Shown here one piece after another: positions 36,435 to 47,729 of a stretch of 64,000 nucleotides of DNA. A program made the position numbers and the translations under genes. Positions within the stretch are counted from its first letter, which is position 1. Each line of letters starts with the position of its first letter. The DNA lies in the NCBI RefSeq assembly GCF_018991925.1, contig NW_024736071.1, positions 11,401,302 through 11,465,301 of the forward strand. Direction: 5' to 3'. Below the pieces are notes generated by a model. That model ran no database searches and was not told the origin of the DNA. It saw nothing but the letters and a program-made list of their open reading frames with translations. The DNA comes from Homarus americanus. Its lineage: Eukaryota; Arthropoda; Malacostraca; Decapoda; Nephropidae.

Positions 36435-36458
36435 ACTGGCGAGGGTGTGGGAGAGCCC

Positions 36459-36498
36459 CAAGAGGAGCGTAGTGTGTTTGGGATCTCTGGCCTGAGAG
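36459..36498 (+). other. Gene B non-coding first exon (5' UTR)
   Basis: The exon ends CTGAGAG|GTGAGTG at 36498. The intron runs to 37143, where TTCCTCAG precedes the ATG. The 5' end is estimated from the TATA box. Confidence 0.7.
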
Positions 36499-37143
36499 GT
36501 GAGTGTGCAGGCCGTCAACAAGCGTCTTGTGAGGTGTGGTATTAAGTGCATTGGTCAGAACACGTGTGTTGTAACACTTGTCTTGTAAAGTATCTATGAC
36601 TGGTCTCACTAGAGTCGACGACTGATAGAAGATCCGGTTGTTGAGCCATTTGTGTGTGTGATTGACTTTAATATGTCATTAATTTTTCGTGTACCACATG
36701 ATGTGACATATTATAAATGGTATAGTGATGCTACGTACACATTGTTTACTCATATCAGCTTCAAATGTTTGTACCTGTACTTGTGTTAGTACCTGGACTG
36801 TTTTTTTTAATAAATTAAATAAATACAAAAAAATTATAGAAAGAAAATGATAAAACATTTAATACTTGAGACTCTTCTGCGACTGACTCTTGGCAAAGAA
36901 ATGCGATACCACCAAATACTTTGCTGATCTACAACAGCAATATACAGTAGTGTGCAGTACAGAGTGGAATGTTGTCAGTTGTGTATACGGGTTTACTCAG
37001 AGCACACTGGCTCAAAACGCCTTAATAGTGTCTTGCGATATATAATACGTGTTATATCACGAAAAATTAAATAAATTCGTAAATAAGATTATTTATGTCG
37101 ATTAGAGGAAGTGGAAGTGTTGAGATTTAGTGATGTTCCTCAG

Positions 37144-37259
37144 ATGGGTGGAGGTGTGTTGGTGAACTTGGCGGCGCTGTGTGTGCTGGTGGCCGGTCAG
37201 GGCGACCGACAGCCTCAGGCCATCTCCACGGTTACCGGATACGACACCTTCAAACCTCA
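37144..37259 (+). CDS. Gene B coding exon 1 (signal peptide)
   Basis: This exon encodes residues 1-38 plus two bases of codon 39. The signal core is VLVNLAALCVLVAG. The acceptor TTCCTCAG directly precedes the ATG, as in gene A, and the donor is CA|GTAAGT. An upstream ATG at 37132 lies in another frame, stops after ten codons, and falls in the inferred intron. Confidence 0.85.
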
Positions 37260-40200
37260 GTAAGTTCTTGACATTTTTGTCGTTTTTGTCAAATAATTAC
37301 ACTGAACAGTAGGAGTTTTTATTAAATCCTATAATATTATTAAAATTGATTGTGATTAAATATTATTATTTAAAGGAAACTTCATTTTGTCTGTAACTGT
37401 AGTGAATGTCATCGATGAATTGAAACATTGTCATTGTTGTTTTGTATTGTCGTGATCCCACATTACAGTTTCCGTCAGCTTTTAAGACAGTAAAGTGTAC
37501 GAGCCCAACGGGAGGAAGGATGGAATATAACCAAACACTGACTCCTTGTATTCCTCTTACTGTTCAGATGCTCGGGCGGGTTTAGTGTACGTAAAGCTGT
37601 CCCGGCCACTTACAAGGCCCCAACCATCCTCAACTTTCAGGTACGTGTACGTTTTTTGTTGTGAGTGAGGGGCGAGCTGTGGCTGTGCGCTCAGGCAGTG
37701 TGTCAGTGAGGGTGCTTCATGTGTTCTACTACTGCCCTCTGCCTCCCTGGTACTTGTTGTCGTTCCAAGACCCATATCGCTTAACTTAAAGTGGATAAAA
37801 TAATTATTTAAACATGATTTTCCTTGGCTATAAAAATATGAAGACATGTAACAGTTCTCTGTAGCTGTTTGTAGTGCTACAGTACGAGGTGAAATTTTAA
37901 ACACCCGGTGAGGTTAGTGGTTGAGGGAGAGGCAAGAGAAAGCACACCGGGAGACTGACCCCAGAATAACGGTGACCAAATCAACTCGCTCATCACCTCC
38001 ACTGTTCTATCCCGGTACATGTACAGTACGTCGTATTGTCTTTAATAATACAGAGTTCATGACCTGTAAGTGTGTAGTGACAGTTGTTGCTCAGTGGCGG
38101 CGGACGTGACTACTGAGGACTGACTATACCTGTGTTGAGGACTAGTGTTAATTAAGATTCACACCTGTAATGAGGGGTGACCTTCACACCTGTGGCAAGG
38201 ACTAGTGTTAATTAACATTCACACCTGTAGTGAGGGGTGAACTTCACACCTGTCAAGGACAAGTGTTAATTAATTTTCACACCTGTGGCAAGGACTAGTG
38301 TTAATTAATATTCACACCTGTGCCAAGGACTAGTGTTAATTAATTTTCACACCTGAAGTGAGGGGTGACCTTCACACCTGTCAAGGACAAGTGTTAATTA
38401 ATTTTCACACCTGAAGTGAGGGGTGACCTTCACACCTGTGGCAAGGACTAGTGTTAATTAATATTCACACCTGTGGCAAGGACTAGTGACGATTAATATT
38501 CACACCTGTAGTGAGGACTATTTGGGACTAATCTTCACACTAGTGATGACGACACGTTATAAGAACATAAGAAGAACATAAGAATGGAGGAAACTGCAGC
38601 GGGCCTATTGGCCCATACTGGGCAGTCCCGTTCACACCCAACCCCTATTGCTCATATAAGCATCCAACCTATGTTTGAAGCTATACAGCGTATTCGAGTT
38701 AATGATGATATTTGGTAACTTGTTCCATTCATCCACTACTCTGTCTCTAAACCAGTGTTTACCTATTTCGCGCCTAAATCTAAATTTGTCTAATTTAAAA
38801 CAATTGTTACGAGTTCGCTCCTGGTTGGATAGTTTGAGTACCTTTGTAATGTCCCCTTTATTTAGCCCTGACTTCCATTTATACACCTCTATCAGGTCGC
38901 CCCTCGCTCTACGTCTCTCGAGGGAGTGCAAATTAAGATGCTTTAACCTGTCTCTATACTCAAGGTTCCTAATGCCCGGGATTAGTCTTGTCATTCTCCT
39001 CTGAATTCTTTCCAAGGATTCTATATCCACTCTGTAATACGGTGACCAGAACTGAACTGCGTGATCCAGGTGTGGTCTCACAAGGCAAGATACAGTTTTA
39101 GGATGACCTCGTTAGTCTTGTAACTAACACTCCTTTGTATGAACCCAAGTACTTTATTAGCCTTGTTACGAGCAAAAACACATTGTTTACTTGGCTTAAG
39201 GTTCCTACTTATCATTACTCCTAAATCTCTCTCGCAGTCGGATTTCTCTATGGCATCGTTGTTCATCTGGTATCTGGTTTCCCTGTTTACATCTCCTATA
39301 CTGAGCACTTTACATTTGTCCACGTTGAATTTCATCTGCCATTTTTCAGACCATTCGAAGAATTTGTTTAGATCTTCCTGTAGTCTTGCGGAGTCCTCGT
39401 CAGATTTAATAACACGTCCTATTTTAGTGTCATCAGCAAATTTACTTATGTTGCTGTCTATGCCGATATCTATGTCGTTTATGTATATAATAAATAATAA
39501 TGGTCCAAGTACTGAGCCCTGGGGAACTCCACTAGTGACGTTGCTCCAATGGGACTTAGTGCCGTTAATGCTCACTTGCTGTTTCCTGTCCTGTAACCAC
39601 GCCCTAATCCATTTCAGGATGCCATGTGCTTCTACCTTTCTAATTAGTCTTTCGTGGGGGACTCTGTCGAAGGCTTTGCTAAAGTCGAGATATACCACAT
39701 CATAATTGTGCCCTTCGTCCACCGATTCGAAAACTGATGAAAAGAATGTTAATAGATTAGTTATACATGAACGCCCGCTTGTGAAGCCATGTTGGGAATC
39801 ATTGATCGAATAGAGTTTGAAATGAATGATTCAAGTAATTTGCCTACTATTGATGTTAGGCTGATTGGGTGGTAGTTAGAGGATAGTGATCTATCCCCCT
39901 TCTTGAAAATCGGTATTACATTCGCTATCCTCCAGGATTCTGGTACTACACCTGTATTTAAGGACATGTTAAACAACTTTGCTAAGGGCATACTAAGCTC
40001 TTCCTTACATTCCTTTAATACTCTGGCAAATATCTCATCGGGACCAGGTGACTTATTAGGCTTTAGTTTGTCTATTTGCTTACTAACATCGCTACTAGTC
40101 ACTGCTATCTCGCTTAATTTGTTTTCTTCACTATCTCTGAATAGAGTCGGTGCCTCGGGTATCATGTTTACATTTTCGGCGGTGAAAACTGTTGAAAAAT

Positions 40201-43200
40201 ATTTATTCAAATTATTGCTCATTTCTCCGTCGTTGTCAGTGAGCTCGCCGGTATCTGACCGTATTGGTCCAATCTTTTCTCGTGTTTTAGTTTGATACAT
40301 TTGGTAGAATCCTTTGGGGTTTGTCTTCGCCTCCCTTGCTATCCTTACCTCATTATTCCTCTTGGCTTTCCTTATCTCGGTTTTAACCCGACGCGCCAAT
40401 ACCTTATATTAATCCTGGAGGTAAATTTTGCCATGATTTATCCTTCTACCTATAGCCTTCCTTTGGCCAATGATGTTCTTTAAATAATTATTTATCCATT
40501 TAGGGTCATTGTTGTCTGATCTGAGTTTTTTGTATGGTATGTTCTGCCTTTGTGCATTAAGTAACTCATTATTTAAATTGTCGTGGAACTCGGCTATCTC
40601 AGATCTCGTTACCAGGTTGGTGTCATCTGTCAGGTTCACGCCCAAGCGCGACACCCCTTCTCTCAGCTACCTCTTTAAACTGTCAAAGTTTGCGCTTCTG
40701 AAATCTGGTACTTTGGTGGAATTTTCCTTACGTCTACCCTGAAAATCTAACTGGAATCTAATTTCTTAGTGATCGCTGTTTGCAAGTTCGTTCCCTACCT
40801 CGACATTGCTAATGAGGTTTTCTCTGTTCGACAGAACTAAATCGAGTATATTACTACCCCGGGTGGGTTCGGTTATATGTTGACTTACAAATCAGTCTTG
40901 GATCGTTTCGAGAAAATCCTCTGATTCTGAGTTACCCGTAAGGTCAGTCCAATCTATTTGGCCAAGGTTAAAGTCGCCTACTGTACAGACTTTGTTGTGT
41001 ATCGAAGCCCTGCGCATTTCATCCCAGATAAGTCTCTCATTGACTCTATCAAGATTGGGAGGTCTATATATTACTCCTGTGATTAATTTTTCCCTACCGT
41101 CGATTAATTCTATCCAAATTGTTTCTGTATTCCGCTCAGATTTTATTTCCTTATTTATTTCACACTTCAGATTATCCCTGACATAGATTGCTACTCCGCC
41201 TCCTTTCCTGGTCTGCCTATCGTTATGGAACAATTTGTAACCCGCAATTTGGTATTCGACCGGTAACTCACGTGAGTCTAGATTGATCCATGTTTCAGTG
41301 AATGGTATTATGTCGATTTTTTCGGTACATACTAAGGTCCTAATATCATCCATTTTGTTTCTCATACTTCTACTGTTCGCGTAGTAGACATTTAAGTTAG
41401 TCGTGTTCTGAGTCCTCCCTTTACCGCGTTTAGGTTTAAACTCCATGTCTGCTTTAGTTTTGTCGTCATTCCTAACACTATTTCCCTGTAATCTTTCACT
41501 TTGCTTACCCTCTCCCACTGCAGTCTCCTCCACCCCCGTGCCCTCATGTTCCCCTAGCAGTTTAAAGACTTCGATACACACTGGTGGTGAGGAGTGATCT
41601 TCAGAGTGGTGATGATGGTGTGCGACGATCACAATAACGGCTGTGTGAGTTTGTGGTTGGTTGTCGTGATATCAACGACACAGTGGCGGAGATGAGTCAG
41701 TTTATAGCATCTTACTGTTCTTATGTTCTCTTGCATTTCCCCAGCAATAATGGTAAAGAAAATAGCAGCATAATGCCACACCATATACTTGTCTAGAAAA
41801 ATTGAAAAGTTGTACATTTATTTCATAAAAAGCTTCAGACAGTGACGTAGCGAAGGGGAGTATTGGAGGGGTATGACAGCCCTCCAATAATTCTACTCTT
41901 GGATACAACCGTACAGGCTACGGGTACAGAACTAAAAAAAAAGGCCATCGGAAACAAAAACAGTAAATTCGGGCAGAATCTTGTAAATTACGCAAATGGT
42001 GCCTACAAGGGTGGTTATTATGTAAACTTCTTTAAAACAAGCAGAACTATATCTCATAAATAACGCTAAATTGTGTGGGTACCTTTAAGTTCTTGTGGGT
42101 ATACACAAGTGCTTACACGCCCAATATTCACTTTTTTAGCGACGTCACTAGTTTCAGATAACCAGTGATATAAACAATGAGATAAGAACATATCTGAAGT
42201 GTCAATAAGAGTAGTGAGTGGGAAGGTAAACCATAACACTGCTGTTCTGAAACTGTGTATGTCTCGTGGTTATGTGTAAGATCTGGTTTATGGATATAGT
42301 ACACGGTGGCAATGCCTAAGTATGTTAGTATGGTATTAAAGATTCTTATAATTTCTTCTTTATAAATATATGCAAGAAGTCAATTCAGTATGCGTATATT
42401 TTTGTTATATACAGTATGTCTGATACGAAGCACACTATAGGATTTTTTTTTCCAGGAGAAGAAATCATAACAAATCGACGAAGATTGGGTGACAAGGACC
42501 AATCGGATAGCCACCAAGGATCCCGGTCCTCGCAGCTCTCGATCTCTTCCTCTGGGGTCACCTAAAATCTGTCTTCTACCAAGATCGTCCAAAAACCATT
42601 TACGTGACCCCATAGTGAGGACCGGGAACCTTGGTGGCTATCCGAATGGTCCTCGTCACCCAATCTTCGTCGATTTGTTATGATTTCTTCTCCTGTAAAA
42701 AAAAATTCCTATAGTGTCCTTCGTATCAGTCACTGTAATACAACATCAACTACCAATACTTATGTCTAAACAGAAAAAAAATACATCGGTGCTAAAATAG
42801 CGACAAGTATTCTTACTATTCATTACAATTTATCACGTCATATAAAGAAAAACGGTCGAAAGCAACAAGGAAAATTCGTTATTTTCAGGTGTTCGCAAAC
42901 AATTTCTCACCAGACGTCTGTTGAGTCAGTGACAGAGTTGCGTTGGCTTCAGGTGCTTAGAAATTACTAATACATGTAACACCAACTAGAGACTCGACCT
43001 GTTTACCGTTTATCACCAGAACAAGCGAGTCGGTCCTCTTCCTGGTGACGTATCCTGGAACCTTTACTGTATGACTGCTGCCTCGCCCCTCCACACCAGT
43101 CACTCCATTAACGACTGATCACCAAATAAATTCGAAAATATGGGAGGTGTGGTACAGCCAATTATAAGCCTCCAAACGACTATGCACGTGGCCATTTATA

Positions 43201-43846
43201 CATTTCTATGATGAATACTGAGGCGTGACCTTAAAGAAAGCGGTATGTTAGGTTAAGTTAGAAAACGATAGACACGAGTTAAAATGGACCGGATTAGGGT
43301 TAAGTTGGATTTGATTATCAGTATTAGGTTAGATTAGATTAAGGATAAGTCACGTTATGTTAGACCAGAATAGGGCTATATTGATTTAAATTTTAGTTAG
43401 ATTAAGACAGTTACATTTTGTAATACAAGCAAACGAGACTGACTATTAGCAATACACAGGAGGTGTTGACCAACCTGGGAGGATGGTCACGCAGCGAGAA
43501 CGACTTCAAGGCTCCCTGCACCGGCGCTTACTTCTTCACCTTCCACGCTGTGTCCAATAACAGTGGCGATTTTACGTGAGTAATGAGTCATGTATTAATA
43601 GCACTGGAGTCTTACTGCCTGGGAGGAGGGGGAGGCCTTCCATGTGTCCCCTCTACTTCCTGGGGTCTTCTTCTGCCTCCAAGGTGTAGTACACGGTTAA
43701 TATATTCTTCTCGCTGTTCGGTCTACATACGTTTTCACTTCTGACTTCAACATACAATACTCAATGTTTTTTTTTATTTGTTTTTTTATTATAAGATGAG
43801 CCCACCAGGGCACAAATCACTGACCCACATCGTGGCCTGGGGAGAA

Positions 43847-43901
<55 letters not shown>

Positions 43902-43931
43902 GTATATAAATTATAATATAAAAAATATAAG

Positions 43932-43999
<68 letters not shown>

Positions 44000-44861
44000 G
44001 TAGAGCCACAAATAAATATGAAAAAAAAAAAAAATCAAGAGTGAGAAACGATATATTGCATGTATGTTGTGTTGTCAAAGTAAGAAAAACAATTGAGACC
44101 CTGCAATTGTGTGTAAATGAGGCAGAAAGTCAGATCAGCAACCTGGGACTTGGTCACAATTTTCGTGATGCCATATGGCAGCAGGGTCTACCATTAGACA
44201 ACACATTATGCTTCCAATATCTTCCCAGGCGGTAGTACCTCCCTGTTTGGTAGCTTCCTACTGCCTGTTCTGTGAAAGGCTACATTTTTTGTAAAATTTA
44301 TGCATATAAACGTAATGTTTCACATCATAAGAGCACACACATTGGTGAGAAACTATTTATCTGAGACAAAGAGGCATAATACTTTCAGAAGAGACTATAG
44401 TTTCCTAAAGGATCGCCAGAATATTTTTATTTTCTTCTTGATGCTACTTATCTGAATTACACCCCAGGTCACCAGCTGCCCCAAATATGTTTATTAAATT
44501 ACTTTATCCAATTAGAATCTGTTGACTTTTAGAGGTTGGGAATTTGTGAACCTGATGAACAAAACAATGTGTGCACATCATGGGCTTACAACATCGGAAG
44601 TCGAAATTTAAGGGGATGTCGCCCCACACAGCTCGTTAATCATTATTCATCTCTCTCAGGTTGGCTCTGATGAAGGAAGGCAAGTATCAGGTGACGGCCT
44701 ACGGCAGCAAGGGCGACTACCAACAAGGCTCCAACTCAGCCCTCCTCTTCCTCAACGCCGGAGAGAAGGTCTACCTGGAGCTACAGCAGGGCAGCTTGTA
44801 CGAGCACCCGTATGACGAGGCCTACACCTCCTTCAGCGCTTTCCTTGTCGAGCAATTTTAA
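37144..44861 (+). CDS. Gene B: secreted C1q-domain protein, 4 coding exons, 168 aa
   Basis: Coding exons are 37144-37259, 37568-37640, 43460-43575 and 44660-44861, with intron phases 2, 0 and 2 and all GT-AG borders. The product has a signal peptide (about residues 1-19), a short linker and a C1q domain (about 40-168). Hallmarks are CSGGFSVRKAV, EVLTNLGGW, APCTGAYFFTFHAV, the strand AGEKVYLELQQGSLY and a terminal FSAFLVEQF. It lacks a collagen stalk. It aligns without gaps to gene A from C40 onward; I count about 85 identities in 129 positions by hand. Both conserved cysteines (C40, C83) match gene A (C45, C88). The third coding-region intron is 5.8 kb because it contains a minisatellite, a CR1-like element and a MITE. 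Function beyond a secreted C1q ligand cannot be told from sequence. Confidence 0.92.
37568..37640 (+). CDS. Gene B coding exon 2 (start of C1q domain)
   Basis: It encodes CSGGFSVRKAVPATYK and ends LNFQ at CAG|GTACGT. It is nine nucleotides shorter than the gene A exon because gene A has three extra residues (FWE) before the cysteine. Confidence 0.88.
38110..38545. repeat. Minisatellite in gene B intron (TTCACACCTGT...GTGTTAATTAA units)
   Basis: Mixed units of about 35-70 bp combine TTCACACCTGTGGCAAGG, ACTAGTGTTAATTAA and GTGAGGGGTGACC. Similar sequence resumes at 41,578-41,615, beyond the CR1-like element. Confidence 0.85.
38558..41577 (-). mobile_element. CR1-like non-LTR retrotransposon, antisense in gene B intron, 5'-truncated
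   Basis: Reading the minus strand, the element encodes an APE-type endonuclease (NLNVYYANSRSM; ETWINLDSR; GGVAIYVRD; VGDFNLGQIDW). A reverse transcriptase follows (KSPGPDEI; VIPIFKKGD; YLDFSKAFDRVPH; SGVPQGSVLGPLLF; SKFADDTKI). The C-terminal part is RPHLDHAVQFWSPYYR through RRMTRLIPG to VVDEWNKLPN. These are CR1-clade signatures. The frame is broken by four stops in the original frame and two frameshifts (near 39,800 and 39,090), so it is inactive. No ORF1 is visible. The 3' end carries short repeats of TTCTTATG, as CR1 tails do. Both flanks look like the same minisatellite. Confidence 0.85.
42412..42735. mobile_element. Tc1/mariner-type MITE, 324 bp, long inverted repeats
   Basis: It starts CAGT and ends ACTG, flanked by TA at 42410-42411 and 42736-42737. 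The arms are about 118 bp each and nearly identical (shared blocks include CTGATACGAAG, CACTATAGGA and GATAGCCACCAAGG), around a centre of roughly 80 bp. It lies in gene B's large intron, so it would be transcribed as a long hairpin. Confidence 0.85.
43460..43575 (+). CDS. Gene B coding exon 3 (C1q core)
   Basis: It encodes EVLTNLGGWSRSENDF followed by KAPCTGAYFFTFHAV. The acceptor is ACACAG and the donor AC|GTGAGT. Length (116 nt) and phase equal those of gene A. Confidence 0.92.
43795..44262 (+). repeat. Dispersed repeat family, copy 3 (longest)
   Basis: Left block GATGAGCCCACCAGGGCAC, then two (TAA)n tracts, then GAGTGAGAAACGATATATTG and a 64-codon frame ending QYLPRR. It lies in gene B's last intron in the sense direction. 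Confidence 0.7.
44660..44861 (+). CDS. Gene B terminal coding exon
   Basis: It encodes LALMKEGKYQVTAYGSK through FLVEQF and a TAA stop. The acceptor is CTCTCTCAG. The codons are GC-rich compared with the flanking AT-rich introns. Confidence 0.93.
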
Positions 44862-45041
44862 CAAGGATAGGGTATTATGGGAGTACAGGGGGATGCACTC
44901 AGATAACTTACTGACAGTGTTGTGTAGTGAATGGCAGGACTATGTATATCTTTCTAGTGGAAGAATAGATATGTCAGCATTATATTTATGGTATTTATAC
45001 AACTGGTTAAGTTATTGGTATGATTGTTGCTGCAAATGAAC

Positions 45042-45066
45042 AATAAACATCATTTTCTAAAATAAA
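45042..45066 (+). terminator. Gene B polyadenylation signals
   Basis: Two AATAAA hexamers, at 45042-45047 and 45061-45066, follow the stop codon by about 180-200 bp. A LINE 3'-UTR-like repeat begins just beyond them. Confidence 0.65.
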
Positions 45067-45129
45067 CTATTGTATTTTACTTCCTTGGGAGTGCGTTCTC
45101 TTTGGTGTTTATGGACAGTGTATAAATAC

Positions 45130-45300
45130 CGAACACACACACTTCAATACTCTGTAACATTCAATGCCATAATACCAAAATCACTGAGGTCTGATCAACA
45201 CCCTTTGTGGCCTCTACTCTCTAATCCTTTTTGCGCTACCGCTCACAGGATGAGTATGGGGTGCACAATAAACTAGCTGCTGTCCGCGACAAAGTTCAAT
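45130..45300 (-). repeat. Dispersed LINE 3'-UTR-like repeat, copy 3
   Basis: This is the inverted counterpart of 30,100-30,265, with the blocks ACACCCTTTGTGGCC, TGCCATAATA and GGGGTGCACAATAAACTAGC. It lies just past gene B's polyadenylation signals. Confidence 0.55.
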
Positions 45301-45309
45301 TCAATTCGG

Positions 45310-47485
45310 GTGGTTCTCTGCCTTCATATTGCTGTGTAATCATTTACGTCCCTCGTTTCTGTTTTCAGATATATGGTAAAGTAATATTATATTGCAGAGG
45401 TGAGCGTCATACAGTGTTTGTTAGAAAGCGTTCCCTGACGTCGTCATTTCTACAGTATGAAGTCTATAAGATTTTGCGTTCTTTAATCTAATCTTGGGTA
45501 AGTTTTAGTTTAGGAAATTGTCCAATATTCCATTTCTTTTTCTGGTTAAAACACAACTTTTACAATTGCTTATGAGTAAACTTATACTGTTTCTGGAACA
45601 TTCTCGCAGCCCCTGTATGACATCACGCTTAGCTGACGGACAACACGGTGGAAAGATCCAAGGCCTTGACAGTTCTCGCTGCCACGCCTCGCTTACCTCT
45701 CACCTCTGTATGGGTTGTACAGACATCTCGTATCAAATGAACTTTCTTGCTCGTATGAACTACACATTTTCCTACATTATTCTGTACAAGGACATGGTAA
45801 TATTTCTCTTAATTAAATATTATGTAGACACATCGGGTGAATAAAAGTGGCACGGAACTTTTGTCAAACGATTTATAAGTAAATCTTCTCTGTCTCACAC
45901 ATCGTGCAGGCCGCTGTGCTAACTGGTCGGTATTTTGATAATTAAGCCCCTTTAAAATAAACTCATTTTGTGTCCACTTCACATGACTTAAGATGTTATG
46001 TTACACATTATACTTTAAACAGCTCTGATGAAGCAATACCCCACCTTACCTACCTTGATAATAACGTATCTTATACTTACACAGGTACTGTATCTGTAGT
46101 CGGGTTCAACTCAAGTCTAAAATTATTTCTGCAGTAAAAATGGTACACAAGACTTATTACAGCGGAACAGGTTAAAGAAATATTAATGTGACATAAAAGT
46201 GTAAGTTCACTGTTTTACACTTTCTTTTATCTCCTACACTTGAACCCAAACTTTTAACACCAGCGCGCCACTCTTAGTAATGGCGACTATAGGGTGATCT
46301 AGATCCTCCGGGTGGCGAGGATCTACTAAATGGACTAATTAAGAAAAACTCAGATTTTTCCTTAGGTCAAAATGAAGTGCTGTATATCGAACTAGAAGAA
46401 GAGTTTGTTCCCTGCTGAGAGGAAGCTTTTACCTCTTATTATATAATATCTTTTATGCTTCCTCTGTTACCAGTAACCTTTTCCCATGGAAGTTCAAATA
46501 TATCAAGTTAATGTCAAACTGTCTAATAATGATAATGGCAACGAGTTTAACGTTACGAGAACATTGGTCAGTAACTCGCAAGGTTCTCATGTAGTGAAAT
46601 ATGAGGCCATAGTTATTTTTGAATCCAGGGAACCACAGATATTAGGTCTTAAGTTTCAGTTGCTGAAGCCTAGAATAATTACTTCTGTAGAATATGACCT
46701 TATAAACGGTAGTTAATAAGGCTTTAATGTCGTGGTCACTGACGAATGGCATCACTACTATTGAGGCTGTCGGGTTGGGTCGCCGCTCGTGATTGACGTA
46801 TTTTATGGAGTTAAAGCCTAACCTATAATGCCGGTTATTAGGAAGCAATTGACTTAATGGGGAAATGTCTACAAACATATATGTAAAAATATCATAAATT
46901 ATATTAAAACTTAAGGAACTCCTTAACGCGTTTATGTAATAATGAATCGTGAGTGTTCACATTATTATGATCCCATCACAGTTGATATAATATTCCCCAA
47001 ATAAAAACGAAATGGAAAGAGTAAGATATACCAAGAAATTATGAAAAAAAAATAGTTACTACTCCAGCGTTGTCCGTTTTCTTTCACGAGGAAATGCATC
47101 ACAAAGTATTATAGAAGGAGTAACTTATAAATTTTGAGGTAAATATATTTTATTTAATACGGGTAATATAGTAATATTGTTCTTAACGGACGTAAAATCA
47201 TGACCACATATATTGGAATTCGACAAGAATGGGATATTTCCAATTTATTAGATATTGTTACTAAATTATTCCACGTAATCTAACCTCACCTAAATATAAT
47301 AAAGTTTAGATAAAGCTCAAGTTTAGGAAGGTTTGGTTAGGTTAGGTTTTTATGGAGAAGCCTTGCAAATATCAGACTCATACGTCAATCCTCATAAGGG
47401 GTCTTTGGTGTAGTCCTACCAACCCCAGTGCAGGAAATTTTTTAGATGTTATTACAATTGTTATATTTGGAAATTTTCTTCTTCT
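45310..47485. other. No supported gene
   Basis: A 76-codon frame (46,486-46,716) and a 108-codon frame (45,518-45,844) are open but show no domain. A TTTGGTTAGGTTAGGTTTTT tract lies at 47,332-47,351. Confidence 0.5.
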
Positions 47486-47489
47486 ACGT

Positions 47490-47726
47490 CATTTTTCGGC
47501 CCGAATGGACATTTTGTAATCTGAATTGACAGCTGTAAAACATTAAGTGACAAAAATAATAACAAATGACGCAGGAGACATACAGTATACTTTGAGTTCG
47601 AGCACTCACTCGGACACTCAGTACAGTGAATGCTCGAACTCAAAGTATATGTCTCTTGCGTCATTTGTTGTTATGACCTTCGCACGTCACCACCAACTGA
47701 AAACTGTCCATTAGGGCCGAAAAATG
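47490..47726. repeat. Interrupted palindrome / MITE-like inverted repeat
   Basis: Outer arms pair CATTTTTCGGCCCGAATGGA with its complement near 47,726. Inner arms of about 50 bp pair across a short centre (blocks CAAATGACGCA, GAGACATA and TATACTTTGAGTTCGAGCA). The spacers between outer and inner arms do not match. Confidence 0.8.
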
Positions 47727-47729
47727 CTG

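Noticed and set aside
21425..36460. Shared bidirectional promoter for the two C1q genes
   Set aside because: The start sites are 15 kb apart and each gene has its own TATA box.
39139..40295. Plus-strand frames of 188 and 130 codons
   Set aside because: They are antisense shadows of the CR1-like reverse transcriptase.
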